A DNA stretch of 64,000 bases from Desulforhopalus singaporensis (GCF_900104445.1 NZ_FNJI01000004.1:124001-188000); one strand, 5' to 3'; counted from the stretch's first letter, positions 33,562 through 42,660 are shown. The notes: a model not told the origin generated them from the sequence alone. Translations and numbers: made by a program.

Positions 33562-34266
33562 ATGGATTTACTCTTTGACAGCGTCAGTTCCGCTTTTATC
33601 CTGTTACTGTCTTTTGACAGGGAACTTCTCGAGATCGTACTGGTGTCGTTGAACGTCAGTTTTGCCGCGACGATCATCGCATCGGTAATAGGAATTCCCT
33701 CGGGATTTCTCATAGCACATTCGACCTTTGCCGGCAAAAGAATAGTCCTGACCATGCTGAATACGCTTCTGGCCTTGCCGACGGTGGTTATAGGCCTGCT
33801 GGTTTATTCGTTCGTGTCGAGACGAGCCATCCTGGGGCCGCTCGATCTGCTCTATACCCAGAAGGCGATAGTCATAGGCCAGGTGATCCTCATTATCCCG
33901 GTTATCACCACGCTGACCATTGCGGCGATAAGCCGTCTTGACCAGAGGTATAGGATGACCGCGCTGACCCTCGGGGCAAACAGGGTGCAGATGGCCGTTG
34001 TCATCATGAAGGAGGCGAAGTACGGGATATGCGCCGCGGTAATTGCTGCTTTTGGCAGGGTTATAGCCGAGGTGGGGATAAGCATGATGCTCGGGGGCAA
34101 CGTCAAGGGGTTCACCAGGACCATGACCACGGCGATGGCGCTTGAATACGATAAGGGCGAGTTTGTGCTGGCCGTGGCCCTTGGTATCACCCTAATGACT
34201 TTTGCTCTCGTCATCAATGCGCTTTTTCATTTCTTTCAGGGAAGGACGCACAGTGAATCTGTATGA
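33562..34266 (+). CDS. tupB: Tungstate ABC transporter permease
   Basis: 234 residues from the ATG at 33562; an upstream in-frame ATG at 33517 lies in the terminator's wake and would add an untypical leader. About six membrane spans. The EAA-type cytoplasmic loop is visible around ALTLGANRVQMAVVIMKEAKYG, followed by AAFGRVIAEVGISMMLGGNV. The last 14 bases overlap tupC. Confidence 0.9.
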   Translation: MDLLFDSVSSAFILLLSFDRELLEIVLVSLNVSFAATIIASVIGIPSGFLIAHSTFAGKRIVLTMLNTLLALPTVVIGLLVYSFVSRRAILGPLDLLYTQKAIVIGQVILIIPVITTLTIAAISRLDQRYRMTALTLGANRVQMAVVIMKEAKYGICAAVIAAFGRVIAEVGISMMLGGNVKGFTRTMTTAMALEYDKGEFVLAVALGITLMTFALVINALFHFFQGRTHSESV

Positions 34267-35281
34267 ATTGAACAATGTAACCAGAACGCACGGGGACAGG
34301 ACCGTGCTCAATATCGATTCGCTCTCCATTATTCCCGGAAAGATATACTCCCTTATCGGACCTAACGGCGCGGGAAAGACTTCGCTGCTCAAGCTCCTCT
34401 CTTTCCTTGATGTTCCCACCGGCGGAACCATCAATTTTATGGGTCGTCCCGTGGTATTCAGCGACAGGAATCTTTACTCTTTCCGCCGTGACGTGGTGCT
34501 GCTCGACCAGAATCCGATAATGTTTTCCGGGTCGGTGTGGAGCAACATCGAATTTGGCCTGAAGGTGAGAAAGGTTTCGTCCGCAGCCAGGAAAAAGCGC
34601 ATAGAAGAGGTGCTGGAGCTGGTAGGCATGGAACGGTTCGCCCACTATGAGGCGCAGGGACTCTCGGGGGGCGAGACCAAGCGGGTTGCCCTGGCGCGGG
34701 CTCTCGTTCTGGAGCCGAAAGTTCTTCTTTGCGATGAGCCGACGGCGAATGTAGACAATGAAAATCAGGAGATAATCCTGGAGATAATCAAGAAGGTCAA
34801 CAGAGTAGACGACAGATCCATTATCTTCTCAACCCATTACCTCTCCCAGTGGCAGAGGCTCGCGGACCACACCCTGCTGCTGCAGAACGGGGCCCTTTCC
34901 GACCTGGTAAATGAAAACATCTTCAAGGTCACCGTGACCGGCAGGTCGGCCGGGGAAATGATCTGTCAGTTTTCGGGCCAGACCTATATGTCATTGCCTT
35001 CGCATCTTTTGCCCGACGGTGTCGTCCGTGCCAAGATTCATGTTGATCCTTTCCGCGTCGCCTGCCTCTTTGATGCTGAAAATCCCGGGGACGGTAATAT
35101 CCTGACCGGCCATATCGTCGAACTCAGCCAGCAGAGCGGCAATGTCAGGCTGCTGGTTGATGCCGGGATAAAGCTGGGAGTCTATCTGGTGATGGCTAAA
35201 TACCATCACCTCAGGCCCGGCATAGGGGACAGGGTGCGGCTGCACATTCCCCACGAGGCGGTAACTTTTACGTACCGCTGA
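34253..35281 (+). CDS. tupC: Tungstate ABC transporter ATP-binding protein with C-terminal oxyanion-type domain
   Basis: 342 residues from the GTG at 34253, preceded by GGGAAGGACGCACA and overlapping tupB. Walker A GPNGAGKTS, signature LSGGETKRVALARAL, Walker B VLLCDEP. The C-terminal ~100 residues (after about 240) contain a TOBE-like beta region (NILTGHIVELSQQSGNVRLLVDAG), which in related ATPases can bind the transported oxyanion and shut transport. Last gene of the tup operon. Confidence 0.9.
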   Translation: MNLYELNNVTRTHGDRTVLNIDSLSIIPGKIYSLIGPNGAGKTSLLKLLSFLDVPTGGTINFMGRPVVFSDRNLYSFRRDVVLLDQNPIMFSGSVWSNIEFGLKVRKVSSAARKKRIEEVLELVGMERFAHYEAQGLSGGETKRVALARALVLEPKVLLCDEPTANVDNENQEIILEIIKKVNRVDDRSIIFSTHYLSQWQRLADHTLLLQNGALSDLVNENIFKVTVTGRSAGEMICQFSGQTYMSLPSHLLPDGVVRAKIHVDPFRVACLFDAENPGDGNILTGHIVELSQQSGNVRLLVDAGIKLGVYLVMAKYHHLRPGIGDRVRLHIPHEAVTFTYR

Positions 35282-35317
35282 TTCTTCGTCTGTTTTTTCG
35301 CCAGCCGGAGCGGCACG

Positions 35318-36124
35318 TCAGCATTGGTCGGTGGTTGTTGCCACCATAGTCGCGACAACGTCATCGAGCTCTTTTTTGCGGGTTGCCAGGTAGTGCCGTT
35401 CGGCGATATCCAGGTGGCGCCAGTAGCGGTGCAGTTTTTCGATCTCTTCGCGGACGTCCTTGTCTTTGCTGTCCCGGTAAAAAGATCTACGCAGGAAACT
35501 GAAATCACAGTCGAGCCGGTGCATTTCCGCCAGCAGCAGTTCCACCGGGATCGGAAAACCGTGGCCCAGGAGGGTCACTCCGCCGAAACCGAAAGCAAGG
35601 CCGGAGAGCTTTTCCCGGAGATAGTCGAGGGTCCCGTCGATTATCGGCTTGAAGATAAAACGGTAGCCTCTGGAGATGGCAAGATCGTTCAGGCCGACGT
35701 ATACTCCTGCAAGCGGTAATCGCGCCAGCTGCGGCGCAAGCTTTACCGCTTCGTCGGTCTCAACCAGGATCATCGGCTGGGCTCGGTCGTCAATCTTTCT
35801 GATAAAATGCTCGACTTCACCGACGGTGCGGACCATCGGCAGGAAAATGCGCGTGACACCCGCCGCGACGGCAGTCTCGATTTCGTCATCGGTCCATGGG
35901 CCGAAACAGTTTATCCGGCAGTTTATTTCTGCGTTTTTTATGCTGCTGGTTTCGGTGAGCTGCGCCATGGTCGCAAAAGAGGTGTCGGTATCGGCGCCGG
36001 TCTGGCGTTCGACTTTGCCCCGCCACTCACAGTCTACCATGAAATCCTCAAAACCTTGATCCACACCTTTTTCTATTGTTTCTCTCTGGTGTGCAAAAAG
36101 AAACAGCTTAAGATTCGTTGACAT
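35318..36124 (-). CDS. HpcH/HpaI aldolase-like (PEP/pyruvate-lyase superfamily) protein
   Basis: 268 residues with a TIM-barrel resembling HpcH/HpaI aldolases and citrate-lyase beta subunits: FEDFMVDCEWRGK near the start, MILVETDEAV with the metal-binding Glu, and YVGLNDLAIS with the metal-binding Asp. Such enzymes cleave or form C-C bonds of 2-oxoacids. It is the last gene of a glycan-type operon, its ATG directly abutting the upstream methyltransferase stop, which suggests it makes or trims a 2-oxoacid-derived sugar precursor; that is inference. Confidence 0.75.
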   Translation of the reverse strand: MSTNLKLFLFAHQRETIEKGVDQGFEDFMVDCEWRGKVERQTGADTDTSFATMAQLTETSSIKNAEINCRINCFGPWTDDEIETAVAAGVTRIFLPMVRTVGEVEHFIRKIDDRAQPMILVETDEAVKLAPQLARLPLAGVYVGLNDLAISRGYRFIFKPIIDGTLDYLREKLSGLAFGFGGVTLLGHGFPIPVELLLAEMHRLDCDFSFLRRSFYRDSKDKDVREEIEKLHRYWRHLDIAERHYLATRKKELDDVVATMVATTTDQC

Positions 36125-36982
36125 CTACCTTGCCTCCGCCCAGATGATAATTGAAGAGCCAAACGGCATTGAAAAACGGGAACTCAGCACAACTTCGCAG
36201 CTGTTGATCAAGCCGAGAATCCCGGCGATCGCCGTCGAAGGGTGCCTCTCAAGGGTCCTTCCCCGTTCTTTTACAACCCGGCGGCTGAGCCAGATAAGGG
36301 GAAACAGGGCACACTGGTAATAGTTGCATCCTGTCAGTTTCCAGCCGCTTTCGTTTAATATATTATTCAGGGAATCACGGGTGTAGCGTCTCTTGTGACC
36401 GGCCAGCTCGTCGGCATAGCTCCATAAACTCTGAAAAGCGGGAGCGGAGAGCAGCAGCCTGCTGTTTTTGTGCGCAACCCTCCTGGCCTCCTGAAGCATG
36501 GAAACATCGTCCACATGCTCGAGAACGTCAAAAGAGAGGATATTGTCGAAAACATTGTCGTCAAAGGGAAGGCTGGTGACATCGGCATGAACGACGGTGG
36601 CTTTCTGGTTGTTCCTGGCGGCAATCGCCACCAGATCCGGGTGGGCATCAACGGCGGTAACATCATGGTACAACAGTTCCCAGCGGGAAAGAAGACGGCC
36701 GGTGCCGCAACCTATTTCCAGCGCGTTTTTGTGAACGGATGTATGTTTCCCGGCAAGTGTCGTGAGCAGGTGAGAGCGCGGCGAAAACCAGAAATGATCT
36801 TTTTCAATGGACAATAGATGGTTTTTCTGTACATCGGAGAACCCCTCCGGCAGGGTAAGCGACGGGTTGACCAGCGCTTTTTGGTGATAGTGCAAGCTGT
36901 AGCCGCACGTCCTGCAGGTTTTGTCCGGATGCCCGCAAAGCTTAAGGCCGCATGATGGGCAGTGCAGTTCAGGAGAGGTCAT
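36125..36982 (-). CDS. SAM-dependent methyltransferase with N-terminal zinc-ribbon
   Basis: 285 residues from the ATG at 36982 (GGGACAAAAG upstream, overlapping the previous gene by 14 bases); ATGs at 37012 and 36994 lack ribosome sites. An N-terminal four-Cys knuckle (CPSCGLKLCGHPDKTCRTCG, about 8-27) precedes a class I methyltransferase: motif I LEIGCGTGRLLSRW, then VVHADVTSLPFDD and a DVLEHVDDV segment. Likely modifies a glycan or its lipid carrier; substrate unknown. Confidence 0.82.
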   Translation of the reverse strand: MTSPELHCPSCGLKLCGHPDKTCRTCGYSLHYHQKALVNPSLTLPEGFSDVQKNHLLSIEKDHFWFSPRSHLLTTLAGKHTSVHKNALEIGCGTGRLLSRWELLYHDVTAVDAHPDLVAIAARNNQKATVVHADVTSLPFDDNVFDNILSFDVLEHVDDVSMLQEARRVAHKNSRLLLSAPAFQSLWSYADELAGHKRRYTRDSLNNILNESGWKLTGCNYYQCALFPLIWLSRRVVKERGRTLERHPSTAIAGILGLINSCEVVLSSRFSMPFGSSIIIWAEAR

Positions 36983-37694
36983 CTTTTGTCCCATGAAAAA
37001 GTGAGAATGCATGGGCGAATTTCATCCAGTTGTAGCTGTCGAGGAAACCGTCGGTTTTTTTGCCCAGGCGCCGGTTGTACAGAAACGGCGGGAGAAAACC
37101 GTAGGTAACGCTTTTTCCGGGGGTCAGCCCTGCGTTGCGCAATGACCTGTGGATAACCCTGTCCGACATGTTCATTATTCCTTTTTCCGCTTGCCATGTC
37201 ATTTTGGGAGTAAAGGCCACCTGCAGATAATAGAGAGGGTTCCTTGCCAGCGGTTCGATAAAAAAAAGCTCGCCTCCAGGCTTGAGCACGGCGTTGAGAG
37301 CCCTGAAAACCGAGTTGAGATCCTCCATGTGATGCAGGGTGAAAAAGCCGATTATCTTGTCAAACAATCCAATTTCTTGGCTGTCTATTGTGGAGATATC
37401 GCAGCATACGGTGTCGACAGGGACCGGGGCGCCGGCTCGAAGCTTTTCCAGGAGAACGGGGGAAATGTCGTTACACGTTATATTGAACCCCTGCTGCAGC
37501 AGTGGAATTGAGAATTTCCCCAGTCCGGCACCCACCTCGAGGATTGCATGATCCCGGGTAATGTTGCTGTGGCGGACCATCTTCCGTATATGGTTGCGGA
37601 CGTATGGCGTATCTCTTACCTGCATTGCCGGTTTGTCCAGTGCCGACTCGTAATAGCTCCGCTGGTATATGTTATGATCTTTGTTGTTTTCCAT
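36969..37694 (-). CDS. Class I SAM-dependent methyltransferase
   Basis: 241 residues. Motif I is LEVGAGLGKFSIPLL (about residues 52-66), motif II acidic residue in CNDISPVLLEKL, and a GFFTLHHMEDL post-motif. The C-terminal part is hydrophobic and may contact membrane-bound substrates. It sits one base from the glycosyltransferase-like membrane gene upstream and overlaps the next methyltransferase, so it belongs to the surface-glycan operon. Confidence 0.85.
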   Translation of the reverse strand: MENNKDHNIYQRSYYESALDKPAMQVRDTPYVRNHIRKMVRHSNITRDHAILEVGAGLGKFSIPLLQQGFNITCNDISPVLLEKLRAGAPVPVDTVCCDISTIDSQEIGLFDKIIGFFTLHHMEDLNSVFRALNAVLKPGGELFFIEPLARNPLYYLQVAFTPKMTWQAEKGIMNMSDRVIHRSLRNAGLTPGKSVTYGFLPPFLYNRRLGKKTDGFLDSYNWMKFAHAFSLFHGTKDDLS

Positions 37695-37695
37695 A

Positions 37696-39312
37696 TTATC
37701 GACGAGGCGGTTCTTGGCATTGAACCAGGTTGACGGTTGTTTGTCGCTCGGTGTCGTTGCGCGGTTGCAGCAGCAACAGCGAGCCCTTGGCCATGGTTAC
37801 TGTAAACTCTTTCCTGAGCTGGTCGGACAGGGCAGGGGCGTAACAATCGAGGGCTGCTGCCGGGTTCGGCGACAACCTGAAATTGGGCGCCAGCAGGATG
37901 AAATCGGCCTGCGATACCTGGTCTGCGGTGCGCACGTCCTCGGTGGTGTTACTGATCACATTGGGGAAATAAATAACCCGGTTCCCCGGGGGATGCAGTT
38001 GCAGGACAAAATTGAGGCCGGGGCCGTAGGGAATTGCCGCCACCCGGTCGCCGGGGGTGTGTTGATCATCGATCTTCTCGGCGATGGCTTTCCATGGACT
38101 GTTCGGGTGAACCCTGAAGGACATCTGGTTGCGAAGGGTTACGGTCCGGATTTTTTTCTGCATCCACGCCAGACCGCCCGCAGCGCCGCTGTGCAGCCCG
38201 AAATTGAGGTAGAGGAGCAGAAACAGCAGCAGTCCCGTGTGTACCAGGTGAAATCCCCGGCGGCGCAGGGTGCGAAATCCCTGGGGGCCGAGAAGAAAAC
38301 AGGTGCAGATGACAAAGACAAATCCCCTCTGGTAGAGGTGGGCCGGATCGGGCCTTTCACACGCATACTGCGGCGTGTTCAGCAGTGCCCAGAGAAGAAT
38401 GAGCAGCTGGATATGCAGGGCTTTGCCATTGCCGCGACGGTTGAAGAGCAGTGTCAGAAGGGGAAGGAGGCCGACTGCGGCCAACACCGTAATGGAACCG
38501 TAAAAGAGTGCTGCAAAGCTTGACAGCCCGCCGTCTCTTAGCTGGGTAAGAGAAGGGGCCTGGAGCCGGTACCAGGATGTCGTGCGCTCTGAAGCCATGT
38601 TGAAATAATTCACCAGCTGCATGAGGTAGTCGTCGGCGAGATGGTTGTCCGCCAGGTAGATGAGAAGGGGGGCCATGGTGAGTATCAGGGACAGTACAAG
38701 TATCCCGATCCTGCGCATCAGGCGGGGTGTGACCGGTTTGCCGAGCAGTGCTGCCAGCAGCATAGCGGCTGCACAGACCGCACCATCGAGCCTGACCTGG
38801 AGGGACAGGGCTATGAGTATGCCCATGAAGACGAAGTCCCTGACCGCCTCTTTCTGGTGGATTCGCACCCCCAGAAGGAGCGCCGCCATAAAAAGGGTGC
38901 CGACATAGGCTTTATGCCATGGGCCGGGAAGCAGTCCCGACAGGATGATTGCCAGAACTGCCCAGCGACTGGTCGCTAGTGTCCTGACAACCAGAAAACA
39001 CAGCCAGATATTGGCGATAAGCAGGATGGCGGATGTTGCTCTGCCGACACTGACGCTTAGTCCCAGGAGTTTGAAGCATATGGCGTAGAGAAGAAAAAGG
39101 CCGGGAGGGTAGGAGCCGAGCTCAAAGTCGTTATACACCAATCTGCCGTCCAGGATGGACCAGCTGAGATAATAGAGATACCCTTCGTCAGCAAAGCCGA
39201 AACCTGCAGAATTTCCCACAAACAGAAAATAGACACCGAACAGAACAGTGGCTGCCAAAAGGAGCCAGTATTGGTGCACTGCGGTGTCTTTCAGGTTCAG
39301 TGGGAGGTGCAT
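37696..39312 (-). CDS. Multi-spanning GT-C/PMT-like membrane glycosyltransferase
   Basis: 538 residues with 11-13 predicted membrane helices and a soluble C-terminal portion (about 410-538). A first periplasmic loop holds FADEGYLYYLSW with an acidic Asp-Glu pair and GSYPPGLFLLYA, as in GT39/ArnT-like enzymes that move sugars from polyprenyl-phosphate carriers to acceptors outside the cytoplasm. Overlaps the upstream glycosyltransferase gene by 16 bases. Acceptor unknown. Confidence 0.78.
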   Translation of the reverse strand: MHLPLNLKDTAVHQYWLLLAATVLFGVYFLFVGNSAGFGFADEGYLYYLSWSILDGRLVYNDFELGSYPPGLFLLYAICFKLLGLSVSVGRATSAILLIANIWLCFLVVRTLATSRWAVLAIILSGLLPGPWHKAYVGTLFMAALLLGVRIHQKEAVRDFVFMGILIALSLQVRLDGAVCAAAMLLAALLGKPVTPRLMRRIGILVLSLILTMAPLLIYLADNHLADDYLMQLVNYFNMASERTTSWYRLQAPSLTQLRDGGLSSFAALFYGSITVLAAVGLLPLLTLLFNRRGNGKALHIQLLILLWALLNTPQYACERPDPAHLYQRGFVFVICTCFLLGPQGFRTLRRRGFHLVHTGLLLFLLLYLNFGLHSGAAGGLAWMQKKIRTVTLRNQMSFRVHPNSPWKAIAEKIDDQHTPGDRVAAIPYGPGLNFVLQLHPPGNRVIYFPNVISNTTEDVRTADQVSQADFILLAPNFRLSPNPAAALDCYAPALSDQLRKEFTVTMAKGSLLLLQPRNDTERQTTVNLVQCQEPPRR

Positions 39313-40091
39313 TCAGACACCCTTATGGAGTCGAGGTAGTTTACGGTTGAGGGTTTTTTGCCGTCTTTTAGGAACAGGGCGCAATGGAGCATGTTTACAG
39401 CTGAACGCATTCTTTTCAGTGAGGTGTAGCCTGATTTTCCATGCTGCCTGTTCTGCCGCGCACAGGGGTATGATGAACAGGTCAGCCCCGCAGCGGCTAT
39501 CATGCCTATAACCATCGGTCTCCGGGTCATCCTCAGCGCCAGGATTTTGTCACATGCGGTGCGGGTTATCAGAAAATACATGCCCGCACCCCTGGGTAAT
39601 CCGGTAAGTTTTGCCAGCAGCAGCCGCCGGTACACATTCGACGTCCACATCCGAAAAGGCGACTGGTAGCTGCCGATACGGCCCGCGAAAATCACGTCGT
39701 CACCAGTGTTGAGATAGTTCTTGATGAGGATCTCTATCGCTTCGGGACGGTCCTGAAGATCGGCGTCCATGACGATTGTAACGGGCGCGCGGGACTGGAA
39801 CAGGCCAAAGAGAACCGCGCTGTGCTGGCCGTTGTTGCGCGCCAGCCTGAATCCCTGCACCCGGCCGTGCTGTGCCAGACGGCCGATCGTTTCCCATGAA
39901 CCGTCGCAGGAACCGTCATCGACGAAGATGATTGAAAAGGTGTGCCCTGTCCTGTTGACAGCCTGTGTTATCCGGTCAGTAAGAGGCAACAGGGAGGATG
40001 CATTGTTGTAGACGGGAATGACGAACGACACGTGTATTTGCAAAGCTTCCCCGCTATTGCCATATATATTGTCTTCTCTTTCAGGTACCAT
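39297..40091 (-). CDS. Family 2 glycosyltransferase (polyprenyl-phosphate sugar synthase type)
   Basis: 264 residues from the ATG at 40091, chosen for the GGAGGAAT ribosome site; an upstream frame start at 40157 overlaps the epimerase. GT-A fold motifs VSFVIPVYNNASSL, FVDDGSCDGSWE and VMDADLQDRPEAI (DxD-like) place it with DPM/ArnC-type enzymes that load sugars onto a lipid carrier. This would supply the membrane GT-C protein encoded next. Unlike many ArnC/GtrB proteins it has no evident pair of C-terminal membrane helices. Confidence 0.85.
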   Translation of the reverse strand: MVPEREDNIYGNSGEALQIHVSFVIPVYNNASSLLPLTDRITQAVNRTGHTFSIIFVDDGSCDGSWETIGRLAQHGRVQGFRLARNNGQHSAVLFGLFQSRAPVTIVMDADLQDRPEAIEILIKNYLNTGDDVIFAGRIGSYQSPFRMWTSNVYRRLLLAKLTGLPRGAGMYFLITRTACDKILALRMTRRPMVIGMIAAAGLTCSSYPCARQNRQHGKSGYTSLKRMRSAVNMLHCALFLKDGKKPSTVNYLDSIRVSECTSH

Positions 40092-41019
40092 ATTCCTCCG
40101 AATCAAGATTTTGCCTGAGCCAGTTGAGCGTGACAGCCAGCCCCGAATGAAGATCATGAGCGGGCTTCCAGCCGAGCAGTCGGCTGCTTTTTTCAGTATC
40201 CGCCACCCAGTGGCCGGTATCGGTGTGATGCTTGGGGTAGGTTTCGGCTGAGATGACGAGGTTGTTGCCGGTCAACTGGTCGATCAGGGTGACGACTTCT
40301 TCGTTGCTGGTCTGTCTGCCGCTCCCTATATTGATTATTTCCCCCTCAATTTCAAAATGCTCTGCAGCTATCACGGCAGCCTGAACGACGTCGTCCACAT
40401 GAATATAGTCTCGTCTGATTCCGGGTCCCGTAAGCTTGATGGTCCGGCCGTAAATGCCAGCCAGTAAAGCTGTGGGGACCAGCCTCTTGGCCGATTCAAA
40501 GGGGCCGTAGACGGAAAAGACCCTGAGGATAACGACGGGAAGAGCGAAACTTCGCCAACCCTGGAGAAAAAGATAGGTGGAGCAGAGTTTGGCCGTACCG
40601 AATATGGTCGAGGGGTGCGGCTGCATGTCTTCTTGTAGCGGCAGCGGGCGGTGGCCGTATTCCAGGGAGCTGCCTAGCACGATAACCCTTGACGGGGGAT
40701 ATTGTCTGCAGGCGGCGATAAGATTCGCGGTTGCACCAATGATACCGTCGAAAAGTCCGTCGAAATCGTCGGCACCGTTACGGGAGACAGCCAGATGAAA
40801 GAGACGTTGCGGTCTGGTCTGTCGGAAAATGTCGATAACCTGCGACCTCTCTGTCAGGTCGCCGTGGTGGACGGTAATCTTATCCCCCAGATCCTCTATC
40901 CGCCACTGGTTGCTGCTTGCAGGCCTGACCATGCAGTGCACCTCATGGCCGTCCGCGCACAGTTTGCGCAGCAGATTTGTGCCGATGAATCCTGTCCCCC
41001 CTGTTACCAGAATCCTCAT
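40081..41019 (-). CDS. NAD-dependent epimerase/dehydratase (extended SDR), Tyr of YxxxK replaced
   Basis: 312 residues. Rossmann start ILVTGGTGFIGTNLL, Ser of the catalytic set in VLGSSLEYGH, and the SDR lysine in IFGTAKLC. In this motif the normal Tyr is Phe (codon TTC), so the proton-donating Tyr of classical SDR chemistry is missing. C-terminal substrate region GRTIKLTGPGIRRDYIHVDD is typical of nucleotide-sugar enzymes. First gene of the minus-strand glycan operon; probably modifies an NDP-sugar, or has become a binding/reductase variant. Confidence 0.85.
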   Translation of the reverse strand: MRILVTGGTGFIGTNLLRKLCADGHEVHCMVRPASSNQWRIEDLGDKITVHHGDLTERSQVIDIFRQTRPQRLFHLAVSRNGADDFDGLFDGIIGATANLIAACRQYPPSRVIVLGSSLEYGHRPLPLQEDMQPHPSTIFGTAKLCSTYLFLQGWRSFALPVVILRVFSVYGPFESAKRLVPTALLAGIYGRTIKLTGPGIRRDYIHVDDVVQAAVIAAEHFEIEGEIINIGSGRQTSNEEVVTLIDQLTGNNLVISAETYPKHHTDTGHWVADTEKSSRLLGWKPAHDLHSGLAVTLNWLRQNLDSEEYGT

Positions 41020-41162
41020 ATGTCCTGAGCCCGAGTAAAGTTAGCGGTTTGCCAATCCCAAAAAAACTCTATGATTTAAGAGTATTCAGCCTAACATACA
41101 GCGAAAGGAGGAACAAAACATTTTTTTGCACAACCAAGCGGGCATGAATATATTCTGCCATT

Positions 41163-41339
41163 ATGACGAAAGAAGAGATATATGAAAGATACTGGAGGAA
41201 TCTTTTGCGGATACGAAAGGTCTATACTTCCTCCAGCAAGGACACCGATACCATGTATGTCTACTACAAACAGTTCGCCGAACGTGACCGGGACAGGCTG
41301 CTCAAACGGTATGGGCACGACCCCTTTACCTGCGGGTGA
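41163..41339 (+). CDS. Possible small protein, 58 residues
   Basis: An ATG-to-TGA frame encodes a very basic, Tyr/Arg-rich peptide beginning MTKEEIYERYWRNLLRIRKV and ending in GHDPFTCG. The composition looks protein-like, and it fills most of an otherwise empty gap, but no clear ribosome site precedes the ATG (an AAAGGAGG lies about 55 bases upstream). No family recognised. Confidence 0.4.
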   Translation: MTKEEIYERYWRNLLRIRKVYTSSSKDTDTMYVYYKQFAERDRDRLLKRYGHDPFTCG

Positions 41340-41499
41340 GTATGTCCTGGCGGCAGCCTGGTGAACAATTGTGGGTAGCCGGTCCATGCACCATCATGGC
41401 TCCGGGCCGTAGAAATATCCATGTGGTGGGCCAATCCATCGTTTGACTGGTCATTTCTGGTTGTTCCTGGTTTGTTGGGGGAAGGTGGCACATTTTTGG

Positions 41500-41527
41500 T
41501 TGCCGCTGTTTCCCGGGAAATTATAGA
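41500..41527 (+). promoter_or_regulatory. Candidate promoter of wtpA
   Basis: TTGCCG (41500-41505), 16 bases, TATAGA (41522-41527), ending 46 bases before the wtpA start. The match is moderate. Confidence 0.4.
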
Positions 41528-41573
41528 TAGAGATTTTGCGGTGCTAATCTATGAAATCTCGGGAGGAAACAGT

Positions 41574-42554
41574 ATGAAAAGAATGTGGAGTTTTCGTTGT
41601 ATCGGGCTGACTGTGGTTTTCGTGGTCCTGCTTTTGGGCACCAGTGTGGCAGCTGAAAAAAAGAAGTTGACCATTTTTCATGCGGGCAGTCTGAACGTTC
41701 CCTTTACGGTCATCGAAGCTGGTTTTGAAAAAGAGTATCCGCATATCGATGTGGTCCGGACCTTCGGCGGCAGCACCAAGATGGCCAGGTTGATTTCTCA
41801 GCAGGGCAAAAAGGCTGATATCATGGCGTCGGCGGATTATGCGGTGATCGATAAAAACCTCATCCCCGAATTTGCCGATATCAATATCCGGTTCGCCACC
41901 AACCAGATGGTTCTCTGTTATACCGATAACAGTAAATACGCTGATGCAATCACCAGCGAAAACTGGCCGGAAATCCTTCTTAAACCAGATGTTTCGTGGG
42001 GGTATTCCGATCCCAATCTCGATCCGTGCGGCTACCGTAGCCTGATGGTGCTGCAACTTGCGGAAAAGCATTATGAAATGGACGGGTTTTATGAAAAACT
42101 GCTGGCCCGGCGCCATCAGGAATGGGTGCGTCCTCGATCGGTTGAGCTGATCGCTATGCTCAAGGCGCAGCAGATGGATTACGCCTGGGAATATCTTTCC
42201 GTTGCCGTCCAGCACGACCTCAAGTATGTGAAACTTGATCCCCGGATAAACCTTGGCGACTACTCCCTTGATGATTTCTACAAAACCGCCCGGGTGACGG
42301 TAACCGGCAAGGAACCGGGACAGACAATAGTTAGAAAAGGAAAAGCGATAACTTACGGAATTACCATCCTGAAAAATGCTGAAAACCGTGGAGATGCCGA
42401 ATTGTTTCTCGAGTATTTGCTGCGTCCCGATGCGGGGCTCGCCACCCTTGCGAAAATGGGTCAGCCGCCTTTTGTCCCCGCAAGAATTGCTTCGGCAAAA
42501 ATGGTTGAGTATCTGTCTGACGGATTGCGTCAACTGGTGGAGGTAACAGACTGA
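41574..42554 (+). CDS. wtpA: Tungstate/molybdate-binding protein, WtpA type
   Basis: 326 residues from the ATG at 41574 (GGGAGGAAACAGT); upstream open frame ignored. Signal peptide about 1-26. The mature protein opens KKLTIFHAGSLNVPF and carries MASADYAVIDKNL and SDPNLDPCGYRSL, all typical of WtpA/ModA2 proteins that bind WO4/MoO4 in octahedral form. No permease or ATPase is adjacent: the downstream hairpin terminates transcription, so partner WtpBC must be elsewhere. With tupABC this makes two distinct tungstate uptake routes within 10 kb. Confidence 0.88.
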   Translation: MKRMWSFRCIGLTVVFVVLLLGTSVAAEKKKLTIFHAGSLNVPFTVIEAGFEKEYPHIDVVRTFGGSTKMARLISQQGKKADIMASADYAVIDKNLIPEFADINIRFATNQMVLCYTDNSKYADAITSENWPEILLKPDVSWGYSDPNLDPCGYRSLMVLQLAEKHYEMDGFYEKLLARRHQEWVRPRSVELIAMLKAQQMDYAWEYLSVAVQHDLKYVKLDPRINLGDYSLDDFYKTARVTVTGKEPGQTIVRKGKAITYGITILKNAENRGDAELFLEYLLRPDAGLATLAKMGQPPFVPARIASAKMVEYLSDGLRQLVEVTD

Positions 42555-42624
42555 AAAACATATCGGATTTCGCGTGCAACCAGCCCCTGACTGCACGCGA
42601 AAATGAGTCGTGATGGTGCCGGTA

Positions 42625-42660
42625 AAGGCCCCTGTCCGTAAGGGACAGGGGCCTTTTTTC
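42625..42660 (+). terminator. Strong rho-independent terminator after wtpA
   Basis: A 13-bp perfect stem (42625-42637 with 42643-42655; core GGCCCCTGTCC / GGACAGGGGCC), five-base GTAAG loop and a run of six T. It separates wtpA from the methylene-THF reductase operon. The remaining gap to 42928 contains only a small inverted repeat CTGGTC/GACCAG (42839-42859). Confidence 0.92.

Noticed and set aside
41484-41505. Sigma54 promoter TGGCAC...TTGC before wtpA
   Set aside because: Spacing between the GG and GC elements is 13 rather than 10 bases.
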